The notes under the pieces: model-generated
Told to the model about the DNA's origin: nothing
Database searches by the model: none
The model's input: the letters and a program-made list of their open reading frames with translations, nothing else
Source: Actinomycetota bacterium
GTDB lineage: Bacteria > Actinomycetota > Thermoleophilia > Gaiellales > Gaiellaceae
Direction: 5' to 3'
Assembly (NCBI GenBank): GCA_005883245.1
Contig: VAXT01000101.1
Location: 1 to 12,967, forward strand
DNA length: 12,967 nt
Shown: one piece after another, positions 1-7,541 of the stretch
Position numbering within the stretch: the first letter of the stretch is position 1
Layout of the letters: every line of letters begins with the position of its first letter
Made by a program: the position numbers and the translations under genes

Positions 1-212
1 AAACTCCGCTCCCCCGATAGCTACGCCAGTCGGGGCGAGGCGGTTTCGGAGAACCGTCGGTCGGGCGCTAGGAGCAGTCCAAGCCGACGATCTTCGTCGG
101 GCAGTCCGCGATGCAGGCGGCGACCTGCGGCAAGCACGATTTCCACGCTGACACTAGACATTGCCCCTCCGCTGGCTTTTACTTGGCGCGTCGTCAGACC
201 AAGGAGGGAGCA
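1..212. other. No convincing gene; leader of the S8 protease
   Basis: I see no recognisable gene here. A 46-codon minus-strand frame (161 down to 21) has a good GGAGG four bases before its ATG. However, only about 60% of its third codon positions are G or C, well below the surrounding genes, and it resembles nothing I know. An in-frame ATG at 111 could extend the protease N-terminus but has no ribosome binding site. A short inverted repeat (CGGTT at 41-45, AACCG at 52-56) is too weak to call. The protease ribosome binding site AGGAGG is at 202-207. Confidence 0.5.
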
Positions 213-1874
213 ATGAGACCCTTTGCCATGCTGCTCGCGTTCCTGGCCCTCGCCGGGACCGCGGTCGCAGCCGAGGGTGGCGCCGCCAAGAGCCCGGCCG
301 CGGGCTCGTACATCGTCGTCTTCAAGCCGAGCGCCGTGCAAGGCCCGACCGTGGCCAGGGCCGCACGCCGGCTCGCATCGGCTCACGCGGCCAGGATCAG
401 CTTTGTCTACAGCCACGCGCTCGAGGGCTTCGCCGCGCGCATGACGCCCTCCGCGGCGGCCGCGGTCGCCCGCGATGCGCGGGTGGCGTACGTCGAGCAG
501 GACCAGGTCATGCACGCCTTCACCTCACAGACGCCGGCGACATGGGGCCTCGACCGGATCGACCAGCGCGACCTGCCGCTGAACAACACCTACAACTACA
601 ACCAGACCGGTGCCGGCGTGAACGCCTATATCATCGACACCGGCATCCGCGCCACGCACCAGCAGTTCACGGGCCGCGTCGGCAACGGCGCCGACTTCGT
701 CGGTGACGGCAACGGGACGAACGACTGCAACGGCCACGGCACGCACGTCGCCGGGACCACCGGCGGAACGACGTACGGCGTGGCCAAGTCGGTCACGCTG
801 CACGCGGTTCGCGTCCTCGACTGCCAGGGCTCGGGCACGAACTCGGGCGTGGTCGCCGGGGTCGACTGGGTGACCTCGAACCACGTCTCGCCATCGGTCG
901 CCAACATGAGCCTCGGGGGCTCCGCGAGCTCGGCGCTCGACACCGCCGTCAACAACTCGATCAACTCCGGCATCTCGTACGCGATCGCCGCCGGCAACTC
1001 GAACGCGAACGCGTGCAACTACTCGCCCGCCCGCGTCGCCGCGGCCAACACTGTCGGAGCGACCACGAGCACGGACGCAAGAGCCTCGTTCTCGAACTTC
1101 GGAACGTGCCTGGACATCTTCGCGCCTGGCAACTCGATCACCTCGGCCTGGAACACGAGCGACACCGCGACGAACACGATCAGCGGAACGTCGATGGCGA
1201 CCCCGCACGTGACGGGAGCGATTGCCCTCTACCTGCAGACGAACCCAGGCGCCTCGCCGGCAACCGTGACCCAGGCGCTGATCTCGAACTCGACCCTGAA
1301 CCACGTCACGAATCCCGGCACCGGCTCGCCGAACCGGCTCCTGTACTCGATCTTCGGCGGGCAGCCGCCTCCACCACCCCCGCCGCCGCCACCGCCGCCT
1401 CCGCCTCCGCCTCCGCCCGGCCCCGAGCTGATCGTCAACGGCGGCTTCGAGGGCTCGGCCTCGCCGTGGGTGCTTTCCGGCAACGCCTACTGGTCGACCG
1501 GCGCGTACCCGCACTCCGGCACCGGCTACTCGATCCTCGGCGCGTACAAAAACGCGAGCGGCAGCGAGTACCAGACGGTCACCATCCCGTCGACGGCCGC
1601 GGGCACGTACACGTTCTGGCTCAACATCACGACCAGCGAGGCCTGCTGCACCGCGTACGACTTCATGTACGCGGAGGTGCGGAGCACGTCGGGGGCGCTG
1701 CTCTCGACGCTCGGCACGTGGACGAACGCGAACTCGGGAACCGCCGGCGTCTACTCGCAGAAGTCCTTCAGCCTCGCCGCCTGGAGAGGCCAGACGGTCC
1801 GCGTCCAGTTCCGCGCGACGACCGACGTCAGCCTTCCGACCAGCTTCCGGATCGACGACGTCTCTCTGAGGTAG
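213..1874 (+). CDS. Secreted subtilisin-like serine protease (S8, proteinase K-like) with C-terminal jelly-roll-like domain
   Basis: A predicted secreted endopeptidase of 553 residues. The ATG at 213 is chosen because AGGAGG lies five bases upstream and a clean signal peptide follows (residues 1-20, hydrophobic core then AVAA). Residues 32-100 match an I9 inhibitor propeptide (YIVVFKPS through VAYVEQDQ). The S8 catalytic domain spans about 108-380: Asp142 in YIIDTGI, His175 in NGHGTHVAG, oxyanion Asn262 in AAGNSN and Ser327 in SGTSMATPH. All catalytic residues are present, so the enzyme is probably active. Eighteen consecutive prolines (385-402) separate it from a C-terminal domain (405-553) that opens with LIVNGGFE and ends with FRIDDVSL. 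That pattern is typical of carbohydrate-binding-like jelly-roll modules, whose ligand cannot be told from sequence. The gene stands alone and ends at a strong hairpin. Its link to the sugar operon is unknown. Confidence 0.93.
   Translation: MRPFAMLLAFLALAGTAVAAEGGAAKSPAAGSYIVVFKPSAVQGPTVARAARRLASAHAARISFVYSHALEGFAARMTPSAAAAVARDARVAYVEQDQVMHAFTSQTPATWGLDRIDQRDLPLNNTYNYNQTGAGVNAYIIDTGIRATHQQFTGRVGNGADFVGDGNGTNDCNGHGTHVAGTTGGTTYGVAKSVTLHAVRVLDCQGSGTNSGVVAGVDWVTSNHVSPSVANMSLGGSASSALDTAVNNSINSGISYAIAAGNSNANACNYSPARVAAANTVGATTSTDARASFSNFGTCLDIFAPGNSITSAWNTSDTATNTISGTSMATPHVTGAIALYLQTNPGASPATVTQALISNSTLNHVTNPGTGSPNRLLYSIFGGQPPPPPPPPPPPPPPPPPPGPELIVNGGFEGSASPWVLSGNAYWSTGAYPHSGTGYSILGAYKNASGSEYQTVTIPSTAAGTYTFWLNITTSEACCTAYDFMYAEVRSTSGALLSTLGTWTNANSGTAGVYSQKSFSLAAWRGQTVRVQFRATTDVSLPTSFRIDDVSLR
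1365..1418 (+). repeat. (CCN)18 polyproline codon tract
   Basis: Eighteen proline codons in a row, mostly CCG and CCT with three CCA and two CCC, encode the rigid linker between the protease domain and the C-terminal domain. Such triplet tracts can change length by slippage in units of one codon without breaking the frame. An unbroken proline run would also be expected to need elongation factor P for translation. Confidence 0.9.
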
Positions 1875-1884
1875 ATGGAGAAGA

Positions 1885-1914
1885 TGGGTGGGCGGCCCTC
1901 GAGCCGCCCACCCA
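1885..1914. terminator. Strong hairpin between convergent genes, probable bidirectional terminator
   Basis: A perfect 12-bp stem (TGGGTGGGCGGC at 1885-1896, complement at 1903-1914) encloses a six-base loop, CCTCGA. It begins 10 bases after the protease stop codon and ends 13 bases before the stop codon of the small minus-strand gene, which is the right place to end transcripts from both sides. No T-run follows on either strand, so it is either a GC-rich terminator without a U-tract or an mRNA 3'-end stabiliser. Confidence 0.7.
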
Positions 1915-1927
1915 CTCAACTCACCCG

Positions 1928-2053
1928 TCAGTAGCCGACTCCGCCGCCACCGCCGGACCCGCCGCCGCCTGCGAACACGGCGATCAGCACCACGATGGAG
2001 ACCGCGAGCACGACTCCCACGGCGAGCAACAGGTTTCTCCGCGAAAGCAGCAC
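1928..2053 (-). CDS. Small single-pass membrane peptide with glycine-rich tail (41 aa)
   Basis: A 41-residue reading frame too short for most gene callers. It starts at GTG 2053, with AAAGGGGG about eight bases upstream as ribosome binding site, and ends with TGA at 1928-1930. The peptide has a short basic start (MLLSRRN), one hydrophobic segment of about 20 residues (8-28, rich in V, L, I and A) and the tail GGGGSGGGGGVGY. The charge pattern predicts the N-terminus inside and the glycine tail outside. No family or function is recognised. The good ribosome binding site, the membrane segment and the stop codon just before a terminator-like hairpin favour a real gene. It is read divergently from the LacI-family gene at 2151. 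Confidence 0.68.
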   Translation of the reverse strand: MLLSRRNLLLAVGVVLAVSIVVLIAVFAGGGGSGGGGGVGY

Positions 2054-2072
2054 TGCGAAACCCCCTTTCGCA
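2054..2072 (-). promoter_or_regulatory. Ribosome binding site held in a hairpin loop
   Basis: Read on the minus strand, TGCGAAA-GGGGG-TTTCGCA forms a perfect 7-bp stem whose five-base loop is the G-run of the ribosome binding site. The stem ends directly against the GTG start of the 41-residue peptide gene. A hairpin here could either display or mask the site. It may be coincidental, since it is short. Confidence 0.45.
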
Positions 2073-2150
2073 CGAGAATTCAGCTGATACTTCTGAAGAC
2101 GCCTTCTCGCCGCCGCTTATTCCCGGGGCCCTGGACGTATCGTGTGGGCC

Positions 2151-3146
2151 GTGACCGATCGACCGACGATCAAGGACGTCGCCGAGCGCGCAGGCGTCTC
2201 GATTGCGACCGTGTCCCGGGCGCTGAACGACAAGAGCGATGTCAGCGGGTCGACGCGTGAGCGTGTTCGCGAGGTGGCGCGCTCCGTGGGCTACACACCC
2301 GATCCCGCAGCGCGCTCGCTCGCCGGGCAGAAGACACGGCTCGTGGCGATCGTCGTCGGCGACAACGCCGGCCACCGCGACCTGTCGCTCATCTTCTTCG
2401 GGAAAGTGCTGACCGCGATCTCGCGGCGCCTCTCCGAGTCGGGTTACGACCCGCTCTTGCTGCCGCCGGACGACATCGGGCTCGACCACGGCGTCGACGC
2501 GGCCATTCTCATCGGCGTTGATGCGGACGATCGGCTGGTCCGGGAGCTCGGAGCCCGCGAGGTGCCGTTGGTCGGAGTCGACGTCAGGTGCACCGGCGGG
2601 CGTTCGGCATTCGTCGGCTCCAACCATGCGGACGGGGTTCGGCTGGCGCTCGCGCACCTGCACGCGCTCGGGCACCGACGGATCGCGCATCTCGCCGGCG
2701 CCACGAACACGTTCGCAGGCTCCGAGCGGCTCGAGGCGTTCCGACGCGAGACCGCGGCTCTGGGACTGGACATTCCGGACAAGCTGGTCCGGCGGGGCGA
2801 CTTCTCGTCGGCGTCGGGCTACCGAGAGGCCTGCGCCGTGCTCGCGCTCGACGAGCGCCCGACAGCGATCGTCGCCGCGTCCGACCTGATGGCGCTGGCA
2901 GCGCTGCAGGCGATCAGGGACGCCGGGCTGCAGCCGGGAGCCGACATCGCCGTGGCCGGCTTCGACGACCTCGAGGCCGCCGCATTGGCCCATCCTCCGC
3001 TGACGACGATCCGGCAGGATCGCCGCGAGCTGGGCATGCTCGCGGCGAGTCGGGCCGTCGAGCTGATCGAAGATCCCGAAGCGACCCCTCCGGACACGAT
3101 CCTGCCGGTCGAGCTCGTCGTGCGCGCCTCTAGCGCGCCGGCGTGA
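2151..3146 (+). CDS. LacI-family transcriptional regulator (operon-distal)
   Basis: A DNA-binding repressor or activator of the LacI/GalR family, 331 residues from GTG 2151. A GTG at 2142 would add three residues (MWA), and neither start has a clear Shine-Dalgarno sequence, so the message may be leaderless. Residues 6-25 form the helix-turn-helix (TIKDVAERAGVSIATVSRAL), followed by the usual three-helix headpiece and a hinge (DPAARSLAGQKT). From about residue 62 onward there is a periplasmic-binding-protein-like effector domain with AHLHALGHRRIAHLAG and VAGFDDLEAAALAHPPLTTIRQ, both hallmarks of the family. The effector, probably a sugar, cannot be read from the sequence. The 3' end overlaps the end of the converging operon by 17 bases. 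I found no clear operator directly upstream, so its targets may lie elsewhere, including the control region at 11281-11389. Confidence 0.92.
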   Translation: MTDRPTIKDVAERAGVSIATVSRALNDKSDVSGSTRERVREVARSVGYTPDPAARSLAGQKTRLVAIVVGDNAGHRDLSLIFFGKVLTAISRRLSESGYDPLLLPPDDIGLDHGVDAAILIGVDADDRLVRELGAREVPLVGVDVRCTGGRSAFVGSNHADGVRLALAHLHALGHRRIAHLAGATNTFAGSERLEAFRRETAALGLDIPDKLVRRGDFSSASGYREACAVLALDERPTAIVAASDLMALAALQAIRDAGLQPGADIAVAGFDDLEAAALAHPPLTTIRQDRRELGMLAASRAVELIEDPEATPPDTILPVELVVRASSAPA

Positions 3147-4155
3147 TCGACCCGAGCTCGCCGCCCACGTTCACCTCGGTCGGGCCCCGCCACTCGTGGG
3201 GGCCGGCGGCATAGAAAAGCGTCGTTCGGGGCCCGCTCATCCCGCCGGTCCCGAACGCGATCCCCCACACTCCGTCCACGGTCACTGGCAGCCGGCCGCT
3301 GAACGTCCAGCCGTCCGCGACGCGCCGGTAGGCGTTGATCCGGCCGCCGCCGAAGTTCGCGACGAGAAGGGCGCCGCCGAAGCGGCCGAACCCGCCCGGG
3401 GCGAGGGCGACTCCCCACGGCTCGTCGAGCTCGTCGCGGCGACCGACGTGCGCGATCAGACGGCCTTCGAGGTCGAACTCGTCGACGTAGCCTCCGTGCG
3501 GCGCGTCGTTGCCGTTCACCGGTGCGCGGTACGCGTACGTGACGAAGATCCGGTCGCCGATCGCCTGGATGCCGAACGGTGCGAACCAGTCCGGCTTCGC
3601 ACGGTCAATGAACGCGCCGGCCTTGACCACAGGGCGCCACCTCGAATCGAACACGAGGATGCGGTCGTTGTGGAAGTCGGTCGCGTACAGCTTCCCGCGC
3701 GCGAGCGTAACGCCGCGGAACAGCGTTCCGGACGCGCCTGTGTCGACTGCGACGACGGCCCGGCGCGACCACCCGGTCGGGACGGTGGGCGCCCAGGCCC
3801 GGATCATCCCGTCCTCGCAGGCGTAGATGAACCGGGCCGGCGCTGAGCCTCCGTTGCCGCGCACGACGAATCCACGCCCGCCGTTGAAGACGACGCCTGT
3901 CGGCCCGCCCGGCACGCTCACAGTCAGCGCCTGCTTCCGGCCCTCGCCCGAGTAGAGCGTGCTCGTGCTGCGGCCCTCGTTCGCGACCCACCACGGGCCG
4001 TCGGCGCTCGCGGCGAGGCCCCACGGATTGACCAGCCGGCCGTCCGCACGATCGGTCACGAGCGCCTGCTTTGTGAAGTGGTCGAGGCGGGCGCTGCTGG
4101 CCGACGCCGTCGCGATCAGTGCGACGACGGCGACCGCGAGGGCCCCGAGCTTCAC
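3130..4155 (-). CDS. Secreted TIGR03118-type beta-propeller protein
   Basis: A 341-residue exported protein with a signal peptide (residues 1 to about 20, MKLGALAVAVVALIATASA) and a mature domain built of repeated beta-propeller blades. The repeats show as NPWGLAAS (43-50), EPWGVALAP (245-253) and GVWGIAFG (295-302), with ATDFHNDRILVFD, APFGIQAIGDRIFVTYA and LLVANFGGGRINAY between them. This order matches the uncharacterised TIGR03118 family, whose biochemical activity is unknown as far as I know. The start is GTG 4155, one base after the GH1 stop codon, so translation is probably coupled and this is the last gene of the operon. A role in binding or processing an extracellular glycan is only an inference from its neighbours. 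A non-enzymatic surface protein is equally possible. Confidence 0.82.
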   Translation of the reverse strand: MKLGALAVAVVALIATASASSARLDHFTKQALVTDRADGRLVNPWGLAASADGPWWVANEGRSTSTLYSGEGRKQALTVSVPGGPTGVVFNGGRGFVVRGNGGSAPARFIYACEDGMIRAWAPTVPTGWSRRAVVAVDTGASGTLFRGVTLARGKLYATDFHNDRILVFDSRWRPVVKAGAFIDRAKPDWFAPFGIQAIGDRIFVTYAYRAPVNGNDAPHGGYVDEFDLEGRLIAHVGRRDELDEPWGVALAPGGFGRFGGALLVANFGGGRINAYRRVADGWTFSGRLPVTVDGVWGIAFGTGGMSGPRTTLFYAAGPHEWRGPTEVNVGGELGSITPAR

Positions 4156-4156
4156 G

Positions 4157-5518
4157 TCAGCCCGTCGCGATGGGCGAGGGTTGAGGCGTCCGCGCCCTCG
4201 TCGAGATGAAGTCGCGGTACCAGTAGTAGCTGTCCTTCGGCACGCGCTCGAGCGTCGGGTAGTCGATGAAGATGATCCCGAACCGCTTCGAGTATCCGTG
4301 CGCCCACTCGAAGTTGTCCAGGAGACTCCAGACGAAGTACCCCTTGACGGGCGCGCCGTCGGCGATCGCCCGGGAGACGGCTGCGATGTGCGTGTCGAGG
4401 TATGCGGTCCGCTCGGGGTCGTGGACGTGACCGTCGTGGACGCGCACGTCACCGAAGGCGGCGCCGTTCTCGGTGACGTAGATCTCGCGCGGCGAGTAGT
4501 CGCGCGCGACCCGCACCAGGAGCTGATGGAGGCCGTCCGGGTAGACCTCCCACCCCATGTCGGTGTGTTGCGACTCGGCGACGCGCTCCATCCGCGGGCC
4601 GTCGCCGCCGTTGCTGACGACGAACCGGAAGTAGTTGTTGACGCCGAGGAAGTCGATCGGCGCCGAGATCGTCTCCAGGTCGCCGTCCTGGAGCACGGGC
4701 GAGACCAGCGCGTTGCGCTCGAGCAGGTCGGCCGGGTAGGCGCCCCGGAAGAGCGGGTCGAGGAACCAGCGGTTCGCCTCGCCGTCAACCTGCCACGCGG
4801 CGGCCTCGTCCTCGGCGGTCTCGGAGGCCGGGTATGCCTGGGCCAGGTTGAGCGTGATGCCGACCTGCGACCCGGGAGCGGAGGCGTGGATGACGTCCAC
4901 CGCCCAGCCGTGTGACAGCAGGAGATGGTGCGCAGCGGCCACGGCGTCTGCCTCGCTCGTGCGGCCGGGCGCGTGCTGGCCCCAGGAGTGTCCGATCCAG
5001 GCGTGGACCCACGGCTCGTTGTGCGTGATCCAGTGGCGAACGCGGTCGCCGAGACGGCGCACGACGGCCTCCGTGTACTCGGCGAAGGCCTCCGCGGTCG
5101 CACGCGAGGGCCAGCCGCCCGCGTCCTCGAGCGCCTGCGGCGTGTCCCAGTGGAAGAGCGTCGCGAACGGCTCGATGTCGTGTGCGAGGAGCTCGTCGAC
5201 GAGGCGGTCGTAGAAGTCGAGCCCCTTCTGGTTCACCTTGCCGCGGCCTTCGGGGAGGATGCGCGGCCATGCGATCGAGAACCTGAACGCGTCGAGGCCG
5301 AGCTCGCGCATCAGCGCCACGTCGTCGGGGTACCGGTGGTAGAAGTCGCAGGCCCGCTCGCCCGAGTCACCGTTCCGGACCTTCCCGGGGGTCGCGCAGA
5401 ACCGGTCCCAGACGCTCTCGCCGCGGCCGTCTTCGTGCGCGGCGCCCTCGATCTGGTACGACGCCGTGGCGGCGCCCCAGATGAAATCCGGAGGGAACGG
5501 GCTGTTCTCTGTGGGCAT
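4157..5518 (-). CDS. GH1 family beta-glucosidase
   Basis: A retaining glycoside hydrolase of 453 residues, the usual length for a bacterial GH1 enzyme. The N-terminal signature FIWGAATASYQIEGA is at 12-26. The acid/base is Glu168 in THNEPW, the nucleophile is Glu350 in YVTENG, and the sugar-binding residues Gln22, His123-Trp124, Asn167, Trp397, Glu404 and Trp405 are all present. The enzyme should release glucose from the non-reducing end of beta-glucosides such as cellobiose; beta-galactosidase or beta-fucosidase side activity is common in the family. There is no signal peptide, so it acts in the cytoplasm on imported substrate. ATG 5518 is preceded by GAGAGGA. The reading frame is open far upstream, but that part overlaps the ATPase gene in another frame and is not coding. 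Only 14 bases separate it from the ATPase gene, placing it in the transporter operon. Confidence 0.95.
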   Translation of the reverse strand: MPTENSPFPPDFIWGAATASYQIEGAAHEDGRGESVWDRFCATPGKVRNGDSGERACDFYHRYPDDVALMRELGLDAFRFSIAWPRILPEGRGKVNQKGLDFYDRLVDELLAHDIEPFATLFHWDTPQALEDAGGWPSRATAEAFAEYTEAVVRRLGDRVRHWITHNEPWVHAWIGHSWGQHAPGRTSEADAVAAAHHLLLSHGWAVDVIHASAPGSQVGITLNLAQAYPASETAEDEAAAWQVDGEANRWFLDPLFRGAYPADLLERNALVSPVLQDGDLETISAPIDFLGVNNYFRFVVSNGGDGPRMERVAESQHTDMGWEVYPDGLHQLLVRVARDYSPREIYVTENGAAFGDVRVHDGHVHDPERTAYLDTHIAAVSRAIADGAPVKGYFVWSLLDNFEWAHGYSKRFGIIFIDYPTLERVPKDSYYWYRDFISTRARTPQPSPIATG

Positions 5519-5532
5519 GCGTGTCCTCTCGG

Positions 5533-6516
5533 TCAGCTCGCAGGGGCGGTTACGTGGCAACGGGCAGCGTGTCGAGGCCGGGCCTCGACGAGCTGTGGAG
5601 TCGTCTGGGAGCAGATTTCGATCGCCAGGGGGCAGCGCGCGCGGAAGCGGCACCCCTCGCTCGGGTCGACGGCGGCCGAGGTGTCTCCCTTCCGGAGATC
5701 GATCTCCTGGGCATCGGTCTTCGTCGCCGGATCCGGCACGGCGTCGAGCAGCAGGCGCGTGTAGGGATGGAGCGGTTCCGACAGAACGTCCTCGATCGGC
5801 CCGCGCTCGACGATCTGCCCCGCGTACATGACAAGGATGTCGTCGGCGACGTAGCGCGCGCTCGCGAGGTCGTGCGTCACGTAGAGGAACGCGATGCCGT
5901 GCTCCTCCTTGAGCCTGGCCATCAGGTTCAGGATCCCGATGCGGATCGAGACGTCGAGCATGCTGATCGGCTCGTCCGCGAGGATCACCTTCGGCTCGAC
6001 GGCGAGCGCGCGTGCGATCGAGACCCGCTGGCGCTGTCCACCCGAGAGCTCGTGCGGGTATTTGGCGGCGACGTCCTCCGGCGGCACAAGGCCGACCGTG
6101 CGCAGCAGCTCGTGCACGCGCTGCTCGACCTGGTTCGACGGGACGACGCGGTGGATGCGCAACGGGCGCTCGACGTGGTGCCGAACCGTCTTCACCGGGT
6201 TGAGCGAGCCGAACGGGTCCTGGAAGATGATCTGCACCTGCGAGCGGTAGCGCAGGACGTCGCGTCGCCTGCGGACGTGCGAGACGTCGCTGCCCTCGAA
6301 GAGGACCGCGCCCGAGGACGGCTCGTCGAGGTGCGCGAGCAGGCGGGCGACGGTGCTTTTCCCGCTGCCGCTCTCGCCGACGAGCGCCGTGATCGTGCCC
6401 GGGCGGAGCTCGAACGTCACGTCGTCGACCGCGTGGACGTGCGCACGCCGGACGGCGCTGCCGATCGGGAAGTGCTTCGTCAGGCTTTGCACCTCGAGCG
6501 GAGCCGCCGCGGTCAC
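5533..6516 (-). CDS. ABC transporter ATP-binding protein, OppF/DppF type
   Basis: The second of two ATPases that power the importer, 327 residues. It has Walker A GESGSGKS (47-54), Q-loop Gln99, signature LSGGQ (157-161), Walker B VILADE (177-182) and switch His215. The C-terminal oligopeptide/dipeptide extension (about 235-327, starting around the LHPYTRLLL segment) marks the Opp/Dpp/cello-oligosaccharide class rather than the MalK class. Four cysteines (289, 295, 302, 320) lie in this extension, spaced as in family members proposed to bind an iron-sulfur cluster. GTG 6516 overlaps the preceding TGA as GTGA, so the two ATPases are translationally coupled and should form a 1:1 heterodimer. 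Confidence 0.93.
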   Translation of the reverse strand: MTAAAPLEVQSLTKHFPIGSAVRRAHVHAVDDVTFELRPGTITALVGESGSGKSTVARLLAHLDEPSSGAVLFEGSDVSHVRRRRDVLRYRSQVQIIFQDPFGSLNPVKTVRHHVERPLRIHRVVPSNQVEQRVHELLRTVGLVPPEDVAAKYPHELSGGQRQRVSIARALAVEPKVILADEPISMLDVSIRIGILNLMARLKEEHGIAFLYVTHDLASARYVADDILVMYAGQIVERGPIEDVLSEPLHPYTRLLLDAVPDPATKTDAQEIDLRKGDTSAAVDPSEGCRFRARCPLAIEICSQTTPQLVEARPRHAARCHVTAPAS

Positions 6517-7541
6517 TCCGCTCCCTCCGCGACGAGATGGCACGCAACCTCGTGGCCCTGCTCGATCACGCGGAGCGTGGGACGCTCGGTCGTCTGGCGC
6601 CGGTAGAGATCCGCCTGCTCCGGGAGGCAGTGCGGGCAGCGCGGATGGAATCGGCAACCCGTCGGTGGGTCGCGCAGGTCGGGCGGCGACCCCGGGATCC
6701 CGGTCAGCGGCGTCAGCGGGCCGCTCAGCGGTGGGAAGGACCTGAGCAGGCCCTGCGTGTACGGGTGCTGCGGATTCTCTGCGAGTCGCGCGGCGGGTGC
6801 CGTCTCGACGATCTCGCCCGCATACATGATCGCGATCCGGTCTGCGAACTCGAGCAGAAGCGACAGGTCGTGCGTGATGAAGAGCACCGCGAAGCCGAAG
6901 TCGCGCTTGAGCGCCTCGACCTGCTGCAGGATCTCGCGCTGCACGACGACGTCGAGGGCGGTGGTCGGCTCGTCGAGGATGATCAGCTCGGGCTCGAGCG
7001 AGAGCGCCATCGCGATCACGACCCGCTGGCGCATGCCGCCCGAGAGCTGGTGCGGATACGAGCTGACGCGCCGGTGGTCGATGCCGACAAGCTCGAGCAG
7101 CTCGCCTGCGCGGGCGAGCGCGCGCTTGCGGTTGATCTTCTCGTGCGCGCGCATCGCGTCCACGAACTGGTCGCCGACGCGCATCACGGGGTTGAGCGCG
7201 TTCATCGCGCTCTGCAGGACCATGGACACGTTCCGCCAGCGGTAGCGGCGGAGGTCGTCTGTGCTCTTGCCGAGGATGTCCTCGCCCTCGAAGAGGATGC
7301 TTCCGGCCGCGATCCGGGCCGGTGGCCTGAGGATCTGCAGGACCGCGTTTGCGATCGTCGTCTTTCCGCAGCCGGACTCCCCGGCGAGACCGAGCACCTC
7401 GCCCTCCTGGAGCGCGAGGTCGACGCCGTCCACCGCACGGGCCGGCCGCGGCCCGAAGCCGTACTCGACCGCGAGCCCGCGCAGCTCGAGGAGGCCGGTC
7501 TTCCGGCGGCTCCCGGAAGGCTGTTCGACGAGGATCGTCAC
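6513..7541 (-). CDS. ABC transporter ATP-binding protein, OppD/DppD type
   Basis: The first ATPase of the importer, 342 residues. Walker A is GESGCGKT (54-61), the Q-loop is Gln110, the signature is LSGGM (166-170), Walker B is LIILDE (186-191) followed by PTTALD, and the switch His is 224. The C-terminal extension contains the HPYTQGLL motif and cysteines 296, 302, 305 and 334 (CRFHPRCPHC then ACH), the arrangement of the OppD/DppD C-terminal domain. The start is GTG 7541, with GAGGAGGG seven bases upstream, and it overlaps the permease stop codon as GTGA. The protein sits on the cytoplasmic face with the OppF-type partner encoded directly downstream. Confidence 0.93.
   Translation of the reverse strand: MTILVEQPSGSRRKTGLLELRGLAVEYGFGPRPARAVDGVDLALQEGEVLGLAGESGCGKTTIANAVLQILRPPARIAAGSILFEGEDILGKSTDDLRRYRWRNVSMVLQSAMNALNPVMRVGDQFVDAMRAHEKINRKRALARAGELLELVGIDHRRVSSYPHQLSGGMRQRVVIAMALSLEPELIILDEPTTALDVVVQREILQQVEALKRDFGFAVLFITHDLSLLLEFADRIAIMYAGEIVETAPAARLAENPQHPYTQGLLRSFPPLSGPLTPLTGIPGSPPDLRDPPTGCRFHPRCPHCLPEQADLYRRQTTERPTLRVIEQGHEVACHLVAEGAE

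Noticed and set aside
21..161. 46-codon minus-strand frame with a good GGAGG site
   Set aside because: Third-position GC is about 60%, much lower than in the neighbouring genes, and the product resembles no known protein; not called as a gene.
1365..1418. Polyproline tract as a CRISPR-like or other DNA repeat array
   Set aside because: It is a simple codon repeat inside an intact reading frame, with no spacers.
525..2993. 822-codon minus-strand open frame
   Set aside because: It runs antisense to the clearly real S8 protease and LacI genes, is rich in Arg, Val and Gly, and has no domain. It is a by-product of high GC.
3959..4915. 318-codon plus-strand frame antisense to GH1 and the propeller gene
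   Set aside because: No domain, Val/Arg/Asp-rich shadow composition, and the opposite strand carries GH1 catalytic motifs in order.
5519..6547. In-frame upstream extension of the GH1 enzyme
   Set aside because: The extra residues are low-complexity and overlap the OppF-type ATPase in another frame. ATG 5518 has its own ribosome binding site and begins the normal GH1 N-terminus.
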